Of a stretch of DNA of 64,000 nt, positions 27,456 to 35,490 are shown one piece after another. The notes beneath the pieces are model-generated. The model was given only the letters and a program-made list of their open reading frames with translations, was not told the origin of the DNA and did no database searches. This DNA is from ATZT02 sp038145175 (GTDB taxonomy: Bacteria; Actinomycetota; Actinomycetes; S36-B12; UBA5976). The DNA is taken from positions 1 to 64,000 of the forward strand of contig JAYQPE010000004.1 of NCBI GenBank assembly GCA_038145175.1, read 5' to 3'. A program made the translations under genes and the position numbers. Numbering within the stretch: position 1 is the stretch's first letter; the number at the start of each line of letters is the position of its first letter.

Positions 27456-28334
27456 TTATTTTATGGCTGCGCGTAATAAAAGTGCTGTTTCACTTGGAGT
27501 TTTACCAACTTTTACTCCAACTTTTTCTAAAGCAATCTTTTTGGCTTCTGCAGTTCCACTAGAACCAGAAACTATTGCACCTGCATGTCCCATTGTTTTT
27601 CCTTCAGGTGCGGTAAAACCTGCCACATAAGCAACCACAGGTTTTGTTATGTTTTCTTTGATAAAGTCAGCTGCTCTTTCCTCAGCATCTCCACCAATTT
27701 CACCAATCATCACAATTGCTTTTGTTTCAGGATCTTTTTCAAATTCACGTAAGGCATCAATATGAGTTGTACCAATTATTGGATCTCCACCAATTCCAAT
27801 AGCAGTAGTAAAACCTAAATCCCTTAATTCATACATCATTTGATATGTAAGAGTTCCTGATTTAGAAACTAAACCAATGATTCCCTTATTTGTAATATCT
27901 GCAGGAATAATGCCTGCATTACTTAAACTTGGCGAAATTATTCCTGGACAGTTCGGACCAATAATTCTTGTTTTGCCCACTTTTTGAGAATAGGCAAAAA
28001 AGTTTGCGGTGTCATGAACTGGTATTCCCTCTGTAATAACTACAACAAGTGGCATAAACGCATCAATTGCTTCAATAACGGCTGCTTTAGCAAATTTTGG
28101 AGGAACAAAAACCACAGAAACATTTGCACCAGTTTGATCCATTGCTTCTTGTACTGAATTAAAAATAGGTAGATTTTTACCAGCAATTTCTAAAGTTTGT
28201 CCACCTTTTCCTGGTGTTACACCTGCAACAATTTGAGTTCCAGATTTAATCATTCGTTCGCTATGTTTTTTACCTTCAGCACCAGTCATGCCTTGCACAA
28301 TTACTTTGCTGTTTTTATCTAAAAAAATTGCCAT
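27456..28334 (-). CDS. sucD: succinate--CoA ligase alpha subunit
   Basis: Alpha subunit (292 residues) of succinyl-CoA synthetase, which makes ATP or GTP from succinyl-CoA. The CoA-binding N-terminus has VQGMTGAEGKKHSERM, followed by GIIGPNCPGIISP; the phosphorylated His is in GHAGAIVSGSSGTAEAKK near residue 250. Its ATG overlaps the sucC stop by one base (TAATG). The initial TKVIVQG-type segment is slightly diverged (SKVIVQG). Confidence 0.95.
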   Translation of the reverse strand: MAIFLDKNSKVIVQGMTGAEGKKHSERMIKSGTQIVAGVTPGKGGQTLEIAGKNLPIFNSVQEAMDQTGANVSVVFVPPKFAKAAVIEAIDAFMPLVVVITEGIPVHDTANFFAYSQKVGKTRIIGPNCPGIISPSLSNAGIIPADITNKGIIGLVSKSGTLTYQMMYELRDLGFTTAIGIGGDPIIGTTHIDALREFEKDPETKAIVMIGEIGGDAEERAADFIKENITKPVVAYVAGFTAPEGKTMGHAGAIVSGSSGTAEAKKIALEKVGVKVGKTPSETALLLRAAIK

Positions 28335-29512
28335 TATTTAACACCTGCCGCAAGTTGTGCAGCTTTTGCTGCAGCATTATCCATGGTGTCAACTATTTCT
28401 ACATTTTCTATGTTGGCACTTTTTAGAATTCTTAAACCCTCTTGGGCATTGTTTCCATCAAGACGAACCACTATTGGTCTTGGCTTAATTGTTGAATCAG
28501 ATTTCAAAATTTCTAGAGCTTGCACAATTCCATTTGCAACAGCATCGCAAGCTGTAATGCCGCCAAAAACATTTACAAAAACGGATTTAACCGAAGGATC
28601 AGACAAGATAATTCCTAAACCATCTGCCATAACTTGAGCAGATGCTCCGCCGCCTATATCAAGAAAGTTTGCAGGTTTTACTTGCCCAAATTTTTCACCA
28701 GCATAAGCAACCACGTCTAAAGTGCTCATTACTAAACCTGCACCGTTACCAATAATTCCAACGGAGCCATCAAGTTTTACATAATTTAAATCTTTTTCTT
28801 TTGCCCTGGTTTCTAGTGGATCAACATTTGCAGTATCTATAAATTTTTCAAAATCAGGATGTCGAAATAAAGCATTGTCATCAAGTGTAACTTTTCCATC
28901 TAGCGCAATAATTTGATCGTTCTTAGTTCTTACTAATGGGTTAACTTCAATTAATGTCGCATCAATTTGAGTGAACGCTTTCCACATTTTTTCAATCAAT
29001 TCTGCAACTTGATCTAAAACTTCTGTTGGAATTCCTGCTTTTTGGGCTATCTCTTTAGCTTTTAAATTATCTACACCAGTTATTGGATTTATTGAAATTT
29101 TTGCAAGTTTTTCTGGAGTTTTTGCGGCAACTTCCTCAATGTCCATTCCACCTGCCACACTTGCCATTGCTAAGAAAGTTCTATTGGTTCGATCTAGCAA
29201 AAATGAAACGTAATATTCTTCCTTAATATCTTCTGCTGGTGTAATAAGAACTTTTTTAACAATATGACCTTTAATGTCTAAACCTAAAATATTTTTAGCT
29301 TTTTCAAAAGCTTCTTCAGGATTATTTGCAAGCTTTACTCCACCTGCTTTTCCTCTACCCCCAGTTTTTACTTGTGCTTTTACTACAACTGGTTTATTAA
29401 ATTCTTGGGCTGCTTTTTTTGCATCCTCTGCATTTGTTACAACTTTTCCAACTTGGGTGGAGATTTGATTGAGTGCAAATAATTCTTTTGCTTGGTATTC
29501 GTATAAATCCAC
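28334..29512 (-). CDS. sucC: succinate--CoA ligase beta subunit
   Basis: Beta subunit (392 residues) with an ATP-grasp nucleotide-binding domain. It begins MDLYEYQAKELF, has KAQVKTGGRGKAGGVKLA, the metal-binding IEVNPL and LDGKVTLDDNALFRH, and the ligase interface GSVGIIGNGAGL and NFLDIGGGA. The start is GTG at 29512 with GGGAG upstream. Together with sucD it supplies the TCA step between 2-oxoglutarate oxidation and succinate dehydrogenase. Confidence 0.95.
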   Translation of the reverse strand: MDLYEYQAKELFALNQISTQVGKVVTNAEDAKKAAQEFNKPVVVKAQVKTGGRGKAGGVKLANNPEEAFEKAKNILGLDIKGHIVKKVLITPAEDIKEEYYVSFLLDRTNRTFLAMASVAGGMDIEEVAAKTPEKLAKISINPITGVDNLKAKEIAQKAGIPTEVLDQVAELIEKMWKAFTQIDATLIEVNPLVRTKNDQIIALDGKVTLDDNALFRHPDFEKFIDTANVDPLETRAKEKDLNYVKLDGSVGIIGNGAGLVMSTLDVVAYAGEKFGQVKPANFLDIGGGASAQVMADGLGIILSDPSVKSVFVNVFGGITACDAVANGIVQALEILKSDSTIKPRPIVVRLDGNNAQEGLRILKSANIENVEIVDTMDNAAAKAAQLAAGVK

Positions 29513-29620
29513 GATTTTTTCTCAAACTCCCTATTAGTTTTATAAGCCTAGATAAGCCTATTGAACCCCACTAATCTTTTGCATCTTGAGTGCAAATGAG
29601 ATAAATCACGAACCCCATGT

Positions 29621-29635
29621 GTTACAGATGTGACA
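29621..29635 (+). promoter_or_regulatory. GTTACA/GTGACA direct repeat, MtrA-like box
   Basis: Two GT(T/G)ACA hexamers separated by three bases lie about 20 bases before the M23 peptidase start. The actinobacterial response regulator MtrA binds GTNACA-type repeats and controls cell-wall hydrolases. The same stretch also forms a perfect CAGATG-TGA-CATCTG inverted repeat at 29625-29639, so a different dimeric regulator is possible. Confidence 0.35.
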
Positions 29636-29656
29636 TCTGGCAAGGTTGAGTAGACG

Positions 29657-30388
29657 ATGATGAAACTGAAAGCACCAAATAATCGTTGGCTCTCAGGTGG
29701 AATCCTGGTAGTTGCAATTGGTTTAACAATTGCAATGGCTTTGCCATCTAATTTTTCTGCATCAAGTGATCCAGTTGTTATGGCTGATGCGCCACAAGAA
29801 TTATCTGTTGCAAATCAAGATGTTGGTGCTGCTGAGTTACCAATTATTGAAAAACCAATTACCGCCAAATTAGGTGCTCCTGCCACAGTTGAAAAAATTC
29901 AAAGATTTAAAGATCAAGCAGCAATAATTGCAGCTCGGGAGCAAGCAAGAATTGCTGCAGAAAAAGCAAAACAAGCTGCAGAAAGAAGAGCGTTAAGAGC
30001 AAAATACACAGTTAATCCTGCTCGAGCAAGAATTTCTGTTCCTTATGGAAGAAGAGGAAGAATTTGGGATTTAGGTTGGCACACCGGAACTGATTTCAAT
30101 GGCAATTATGGTGATCCTGTTTATGCAGCGAGAGTGGGCACTGTTTTATTTACAGGATGGCGTCCTTCTTATGGAAGAACAATTGAAATTAAACATCCAG
30201 ATGGTGCTGTTACAAGATATGCACATTTATCGCGAATCAGAGTAAATCCAGGAGATGAAGTTGATGTTGGTCAAAGAATTGGAAATATCGGTGCTTCTGG
30301 AAAAGCATTTGGTGCACACCTACATTTTGAAGTATTAGTTAATGGAAGTTTTAGAAATCCTTGGGTTTGGTTGTGGGGTAAAGATTAA
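29657..30388 (+). CDS. M23 family metallopeptidase (LytM domain), membrane-anchored or secreted
   Basis: A 243-residue peptidoglycan endopeptidase candidate. An N-terminal hydrophobic segment (about 14-31) acts as signal or anchor, followed by a Pro/Ala-rich stretch and an Ala/Glu/Lys/Arg coiled-coil region (about 85-118). The LytM domain has the zinc motif HTGTDF, the VYAARVGTVLFTGW strand pair, and HLHFEV near the end; the H-x-x-x-D and H-x-H ligands are intact, so it should be active. It is convergent with pcrA, and the two stop codons are adjacent. An alternative start is the next codon (ATG at 29660). Confidence 0.88.
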   Translation: MMKLKAPNNRWLSGGILVVAIGLTIAMALPSNFSASSDPVVMADAPQELSVANQDVGAAELPIIEKPITAKLGAPATVEKIQRFKDQAAIIAAREQARIAAEKAKQAAERRALRAKYTVNPARARISVPYGRRGRIWDLGWHTGTDFNGNYGDPVYAARVGTVLFTGWRPSYGRTIEIKHPDGAVTRYAHLSRIRVNPGDEVDVGQRIGNIGASGKAFGAHLHFEVLVNGSFRNPWVWLWGKD

Positions 30389-32608
30389 TTAAAGTTTTTC
30401 AACAGGCGCATATCTTAAAAGTAGTCTTTTTGTGCCATGAGATCCAAAATCAATTGTTGCTTCCGAACCTTCGCCACTTCCAGCAGTCTCTTTAACAGTT
30501 CCTAAACCAAATCTTTCATGTAAAACTTTATCTCCAGGATTTAAAACTAAATATTGTTTTTCAACTCTAGGTTTACTTGCTTTAACCATAGATGGTGCAG
30601 CACCAAATCCACCTGAAGAATAACTTTCACTCATTGGTTCAAGTCTTTGCCAACTAATTAATGAGGCAGGAATTTCATCTAAGAATCTGGAACTTGAATT
30701 ATAAGAAGGAGCACCCCAAACTGATCTTGAAATTGATCTTGTGACATAAAGTCTTTCTCTAGCTCTGGTGATTCCAACATAAGCAAGTCTTCTTTCTTCA
30801 GCTAACTCTTTATCGTTAACTTGAGATCTGGAATGTGGAAAAATTCCTTCTTCCATACCGGTTAAGAAAGTAATTGGAAATTCTAAACCTTTAGCAGTAT
30901 GAAGTGTCATCAAAGTAACTAATCCTTCATTGTTTCCTGGCACGTCATCTGAATCTGCCACAAGTGAAACATGTTCCAAAAATTGTGCTAAACCGTTTTC
31001 TCCGACACTATTTGTATTTTCAAATTCTCTTGCCACAGATTCAAGTTCTGTTAAATTTTCAACTCTGCTTTGATCTTGAGGATCTTCTGAATTAAATAAG
31101 ATTTCTAAGTAGCTAGATTTTTCTAAAACAGTGTGAACTATTTCTGAAGGTTTTGCATCTTTTAAAAACATCTCTCTAAACACATTCATCATTTGAGCAA
31201 AATCAATTAAAGCAGCTCTAGCTTTAGGAGTAAGTTCACTTATTTTTTCAGCCTGTTGAATAGCTTGACCATATGTTAATTTATTTTTTCTAGCAAATAA
31301 ATCAATTATTTCCTCTGCTTTTTCACCTATTCCTCTTTTGGGAACATTTATTATTCTTCTTATAGATAATTCATCATCAAAATTAATCACAGCGCGTAAA
31401 TACGCTAAAACATCTTTAACTTCTTTTCGTTCATAAAACTTTAATCCCCCAACGACTCGGTAAGGAATACCAATTCTTATGAATACTTCTTCAAAAGCTC
31501 TTGATTGATTATTAGTTCTATAAAAAACTGAAATTTGGCCATATTTATATTCAAATTCTTCCCTTAATTTTTCTATTTCTAAAGCAACAAATGATGCTTC
31601 ATCGTGTTCATTATCTGCAACGTAACCAACTATGGGTTCTCCTTGACCTGCATCTGTCCAAAGTTTTTTCTCTCTTCTTTCTGCATTTTGAGAAATAACC
31701 GAATTGGCCGCAGTTAAAATATTTTGGGTGGATCGATAATTTTGTTCTAATAAAATAGTTTTTGCATTTGGGTAATCTCTTTCAAATTCCTCAATATTTC
31801 GTATTGTGGCACCTCGAAATGCATAAATTGATTGATCAGCATCACCCACGACACAAAGTTCTGCAGAAGGCAATCCATCTTTTTCTGTTCCAACTAATTC
31901 TTTAATCAAAATATATTGAGCATGATTTGTATCTTGATATTCATCAACCAAAATGTGTTTAAATCTTTGACGAAATTTTTGTTTAACATCTGGAAATAGT
32001 TGTAATAATGCAACTGTTGCCCCGATTAAATCGTCAAAATCAAATGCATTTGCTCTTGCTAATCTTTGGTCATATTCTGAATAAACTTGTCCGACTAATC
32101 TTTCTTGTTCAGTTTCAGCTTTACTCATGTATGTTTCATGATCAATTAATTCACTTTTTGCATTGGAGATTTGTGCAGCTAAAGATCTAGGGCTTAAAAC
32201 TTTTGAATTAATTTCTAAACCTGCAGCAACCATAGTGATTAAGCGCAATGAATCTTGCGAATCATAAATAGAAAAAGTGGAGGTTCGACCTAACCTTTGA
32301 GCATCTGCTCTTAAGAAACGAACACAAGCCGAGTGAAATGTGGAAACTTGCATTAATTTTGCTTTGTTGCCAACTAGGTCTAACACTCTTTCTTTCATCT
32401 CCCCAGCTGCTTTATTAGTGAAAGTAATAGCCAAAATTTCTTGAGGAGATACACCTCTATCACTTAATAAGTAGGCAATTCGTCTAGTTAAAACTCGAGT
32501 TTTCCCAGAACCTGCTCCTGCCACAATTAATAGTGGTGAGCCTTGATGCATCACCGCCGCTTTTTGCTGGGGATTTAAATCATCTAAAGCCGATTGAGTT
32601 TGAGACAC
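30389..32608 (-). CDS. pcrA: ATP-dependent DNA helicase PcrA/UvrD
   Basis: A 739-residue superfamily 1A 3'-5' helicase for nucleotide-excision repair, mismatch repair and recombination control. Walker A is GAGSGKTRVL (about 32-41), followed by TFTNKAAGEMKERV, the Walker B VDEYQDTN, GDADQSIYAFRGA, LEQNYRST and the late VTLMTLHTAKGLEF. The C-terminal PcrA-type extension ends in a GDKVLHERFGLGTV Tudor-like segment. Start is GTG at 32608, six bases after a TAGACT -10-like box, so probably leaderless and divergent from the PIG-L gene. Confidence 0.95.
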   Translation of the reverse strand: MSQTQSALDDLNPQQKAAVMHQGSPLLIVAGAGSGKTRVLTRRIAYLLSDRGVSPQEILAITFTNKAAGEMKERVLDLVGNKAKLMQVSTFHSACVRFLRADAQRLGRTSTFSIYDSQDSLRLITMVAAGLEINSKVLSPRSLAAQISNAKSELIDHETYMSKAETEQERLVGQVYSEYDQRLARANAFDFDDLIGATVALLQLFPDVKQKFRQRFKHILVDEYQDTNHAQYILIKELVGTEKDGLPSAELCVVGDADQSIYAFRGATIRNIEEFERDYPNAKTILLEQNYRSTQNILTAANSVISQNAERREKKLWTDAGQGEPIVGYVADNEHDEASFVALEIEKLREEFEYKYGQISVFYRTNNQSRAFEEVFIRIGIPYRVVGGLKFYERKEVKDVLAYLRAVINFDDELSIRRIINVPKRGIGEKAEEIIDLFARKNKLTYGQAIQQAEKISELTPKARAALIDFAQMMNVFREMFLKDAKPSEIVHTVLEKSSYLEILFNSEDPQDQSRVENLTELESVAREFENTNSVGENGLAQFLEHVSLVADSDDVPGNNEGLVTLMTLHTAKGLEFPITFLTGMEEGIFPHSRSQVNDKELAEERRLAYVGITRARERLYVTRSISRSVWGAPSYNSSSRFLDEIPASLISWQRLEPMSESYSSGGFGAAPSMVKASKPRVEKQYLVLNPGDKVLHERFGLGTVKETAGSGEGSEATIDFGSHGTKRLLLRYAPVEKL

Positions 32609-32614
32609 TGCTTA

Positions 32615-32624
32615 AGTCTAAATT
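32615..32624. promoter_or_regulatory. back-to-back -10 boxes for pcrA (-) and PIG-L gene (+)
   Basis: On the minus strand TAGACT (32620-32615) ends six bases before the pcrA GTG; on the plus strand TAAATT (32619-32624) ends seven bases before the PIG-L ATG at 32632. The two boxes share one TA step. Neither gene has a ribosome-binding site. Confidence 0.45.
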
Positions 32625-32631
32625 GTTCTAT

Positions 32632-33369
32632 ATGACTTCGCCTGTTCTAACACCTCTGGAATTTCCCCAACCTGGTTCAAAAGTATTAGTAATAACAGCT
32701 CATCCAGATGATGTCGATTTTGGCGCTGCAGGAACTATCTCTTTATTAGTTCAAAGTGGAGTCGAAGTTACCTATTGCATCACCACAGATGGTCATCAAG
32801 GTGGTGAAGATGCAAGTATTTCAAGAGATGAAATGAGAAAAATTCGTCGCAAAGAACAAAGTGATGCTGCAAGTGTTTTAGGCGTTAAAGAAGTAATTTA
32901 TTTAGGCAAAGACGATGGATCAATTATGTCAACTCTGTCATTACGAGAAGAATTTGTAAAAGTAATTCGAAAAGTAAAACCAGATGTGTTAATAACCCAA
33001 TCTCCTGAAAGAAACTGGGCCAGAATGCCAGCTTCTCACCCAGACCATTTAGCAGTTGGAGAAACTGCAATTCAAGCTGTTTATCCAGATGCCAGAAATC
33101 AATTTGCTTTTCCCCATTTGTTAAAAGATGGTTTAGAACCTTGGAGTGTGCCACTAATTTGGGTAATGTCTCATCATTCACCAAGTCATTATGTTGATAT
33201 TACAAATGTGGTTGAGAAAAAATTTGATGCCTTAAAACAACATGTTTCTCAAACAGCACACGTTGATGATTTAAGACAAAGGGTTACTAGTTGGTTAACT
33301 ATGGCTGCAAAAGCAGCTAACTTACCCGAAGGTAAGTTAGCTGAAATGTTTTTTGTAGTAAACGCTTAA
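32632..33369 (+). CDS. PIG-L family deacetylase (MshB/LmbE-like)
   Basis: A 245-residue zinc-dependent N-acetylglucosaminyl deacetylase family protein. The zinc-binding AHPDD is at about 23-27 and the second ligand His in SHPDHLAVG; TTDGHQGG is also characteristic. Relatives include MshB (mycothiol synthesis), Mca and various lipid or antibiotic deacetylases; the sequence alone does not decide the substrate. The frame is open further upstream, but those codons overlap pcrA. ATG 32632 is preferred because the domain begins soon after and a -10-like box ends seven bases before it. Confidence 0.85.
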   Translation: MTSPVLTPLEFPQPGSKVLVITAHPDDVDFGAAGTISLLVQSGVEVTYCITTDGHQGGEDASISRDEMRKIRRKEQSDAASVLGVKEVIYLGKDDGSIMSTLSLREEFVKVIRKVKPDVLITQSPERNWARMPASHPDHLAVGETAIQAVYPDARNQFAFPHLLKDGLEPWSVPLIWVMSHHSPSHYVDITNVVEKKFDALKQHVSQTAHVDDLRQRVTSWLTMAAKAANLPEGKLAEMFFVVNA

Positions 33370-33713
33370 AGATAAACTGCTATTGCCATATTGGCTAGAG
33401 TCAATAAACCAATACTTAACCAAATTGAATTTGTAACAGAAGATTTTTTTCTGTTTACAAAAACAATTCCTGTAATGATTAAAACAATCAGTAATTTAAT
33501 ACTGATTTTAGTCATGTTTAAATCTTCCTCAACCACGCCAGATTCTGCCAAACCAACCATGACAAGGCCTGTAACTAATTGAGTAAGAGAGCCATGAAAC
33601 ATGGCAGGATTTACAACTTTAGTTGCTGAACTCATTTGCACAAAGAATCCACCAAACAATGCTGCTAAACCAATAAAGTGTAATAGAACTAACGTGTTAT
33701 AAATAATTTCCAT
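33366..33713 (-). CDS. small four-helix membrane protein, unknown function
   Basis: A 115-residue protein with four predicted membrane helices: HFIGLAALFGGFFVQM, a middle LTQLVTGLVMVG segment, ISIKLLIVLIITGIVFV, and the C-terminal IWLSIGLLTLANMAIAV. It resembles small actinobacterial integral membrane proteins that lack a function; I do not recognise a named domain. It overlaps the PIG-L gene by four bases at their 3' ends and lies downstream of guaB3 on the same strand with 28 bases between them. Confidence 0.6.
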   Translation of the reverse strand: MEIIYNTLVLLHFIGLAALFGGFFVQMSSATKVVNPAMFHGSLTQLVTGLVMVGLAESGVVEEDLNMTKISIKLLIVLIITGIVFVNRKKSSVTNSIWLSIGLLTLANMAIAVYL

Positions 33714-33741
33714 ACTTTGATATTAACTTAAAAATTAATAA

Positions 33742-34854
33742 TTATTCTGGATTTACGACTATTTCTATTCTTTGTAATTCTTTTAAGTCGCTATAACCTG
33801 TGGTTGCCATAGCTTTCTTCAATGCTCCAACTAGATTTAAATTTCCTTGCGCATTTGTGGAAGGCCCAAACAATATTTGTTCAAGTGTTCCCACTGTGCC
33901 AAGTTCAACAACTTGACCTCGAGGTAAATCTTTATGCACCGCTTCTACTCCCCAATGTTTACCAAGACCTGGAGCCGAAGTTGATCTAGCAAGTGCTGAA
34001 CCAATCATTACTGCATCTGCACCCATCGCTATTGCTTTACTGATGTCTCCACTTTTCCCAATTGAGCCATCTGCAATAACGTGAACATATCTGCCACCTG
34101 ATTCATCTAAATATTCTCTTCTGGCCGAAGCAACATCTGCAACTGCAGTAGCCATTGGAACTTTTACACCCAAAACATCAGAAGTGGTATGAGTTGCTCC
34201 TCCGCCAAATCCAACTAAAACTCCAGCAGCACCTGTTCTCATTAAATGTAAAGCTGCTTGATGAGAAGCACATCCTCCCACAATTACTGGAACGTCTAGT
34301 TCATAAATAAAGTTTTTTAAATTAATTGGTTCTTCGTTTTTTGAAACATGTTCTGCACTTACGGTTGTGCCTCTAATAACAAAAATATCAATTCCTGCTT
34401 CCATGACGGCTTTAAAATATTTTGTAACTGATCTTGGGGAAAGTGCAGCTGCGGCAATTACACCTGCTGCTTTAATTTCTTTAATTCTTTCTTTTATTAA
34501 TTCTGGTTTAATCTCTGCACTATATATTTGTTGCAAAACTTGCACACCTGATTCTGGTTTTGAATCAATTATTTTTTTAAACTCTTTTTTAGGATCTTCA
34601 TAACGAGTCCATAATCCTTCAAGATTTAAAACTGCTAAGCCACCTAATTTGCCATAACTTATTGCAACTTCTGGGGAAACCACAGAATCCATGGGGGCAG
34701 CCATAATTGGAAATTCAAATTCGTAAGCATCAATTTTCCATGAAGTTGAAACTTCCTCTGGATTTCTAGTTCTTCTGGTTGGAACTAGAGCGATATCGTC
34801 AAATGAATAGGCAACTCTGCCTCGTTTGGTTCCACCAATTTCTACTTCGGCCAC
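33742..34854 (-). CDS. guaB3: GuaB3 family IMP dehydrogenase-related protein
   Basis: A 370-residue TIM-barrel protein of the actinobacterial IMP-dehydrogenase-related type 2 family (GuaB3). It starts AEVEIGGTKRGRVAYSFDDIALVPTRR in two parts, has FPIMAAPMDSVVSPE and the glycine-rich VGFGGGATH, plus IADGSIGKSGDISKAIAMGADAVMIGS near the end. It lacks the CBS pair of true IMPDH. In the true enzyme this region carries the phosphate-binding loop and catalytic Cys. GuaB3 enzymes have been assigned GMP-reductase-like roles in some studies, but I leave the reaction open. Confidence 0.88.
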   Translation of the reverse strand: MAEVEIGGTKRGRVAYSFDDIALVPTRRTRNPEEVSTSWKIDAYEFEFPIMAAPMDSVVSPEVAISYGKLGGLAVLNLEGLWTRYEDPKKEFKKIIDSKPESGVQVLQQIYSAEIKPELIKERIKEIKAAGVIAAAALSPRSVTKYFKAVMEAGIDIFVIRGTTVSAEHVSKNEEPINLKNFIYELDVPVIVGGCASHQAALHLMRTGAAGVLVGFGGGATHTTSDVLGVKVPMATAVADVASARREYLDESGGRYVHVIADGSIGKSGDISKAIAMGADAVMIGSALARSTSAPGLGKHWGVEAVHKDLPRGQVVELGTVGTLEQILFGPSTNAQGNLNLVGALKKAMATTGYSDLKELQRIEIVVNPE

Positions 34855-34920
34855 AAAAAAGAAGCCTATCTTGAGTGAGAAGTTTTGGCTGAGTTAGTCC
34901 TAAATGGGCCAAAAGCATGT

Positions 34921-35454
34921 TCAAGTGATCAAGCCTTGCCTAAGGGCCATGGCCACAGAATGAGCCCGATTTTCGGTATGAAGCTTGATCCGGATTCTTC
35001 GAAGATGAGTCTTAATCGTGGCGTCTTGAATTTTTAAGTTTTTAGTAATTTTTTTATTATTTAGGCCATGACTTATTAAAAACAGGATTTCGTTTTCTCT
35101 TTTACTTAATGGTTTAACTGTAGGTTTACTTGCCATAACTTTAGTTAAAAGATTTTTATACTCTTCGACGTCTGCTTCAATAAAAAGAGTTAAATATTTA
35201 GATTTAGAAGTATCTTTTTTGGTGTTTAAGAGAATTACTTTTCTATTTTTTAAAACTTTTTTTTGAATTTCTGATACTGCATTAAACACTTGTGTATTTA
35301 TTATTACTAAATCTATTTTTGAATTCTTTAAATAAATCATTGCTTGTCTAAAATTTTTTACTAACACAATTTGGGATTGTATTTTTGTTAACTGAAGTTT
35401 TCTGTGGATAATCTTTCTTCTGGATAAGTTTTCTTCAATAACTAATATATTCAT
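34921..35454 (-). CDS. LuxR-type response regulator with degenerate receiver domain
   Basis: A 177-residue DNA-binding protein. Residues 1-110 resemble a response-regulator receiver: an acidic pair at E7-E8 and a strand DLVIINTQVF where the phospho-acceptor Asp should be; here it is Asn53. Residues 112-177 are a LuxR/FixJ-type helix-turn-helix (LSKRENEILFLISHG, then DATIKTHLRRI). The loss of Asp suggests phosphorylation-independent control. The protein is very rich in Lys, Asn and Ile. It follows the B12-binding MerR gene by 36 bases on the same strand; the pair may work together. Confidence 0.75.
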   Translation of the reverse strand: MNILVIEENLSRRKIIHRKLQLTKIQSQIVLVKNFRQAMIYLKNSKIDLVIINTQVFNAVSEIQKKVLKNRKVILLNTKKDTSKSKYLTLFIEADVEEYKNLLTKVMASKPTVKPLSKRENEILFLISHGLNNKKITKNLKIQDATIKTHLRRIRIKLHTENRAHSVAMALRQGLIT

Positions 35455-35490
35455 GAATCATAAGACGATTCATGAAATGTTTAAGTTTCT

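Noticed and set aside
29513..29656. tRNA gene in the sucC-M23 gap
   Set aside because: No acceptor/T-loop pattern; only a regulatory-looking repeat was found.
32533..32631. Upstream extension of the PIG-L frame
   Set aside because: It overlaps the start of pcrA and lies before the -10 box; the conserved domain begins after 32632.
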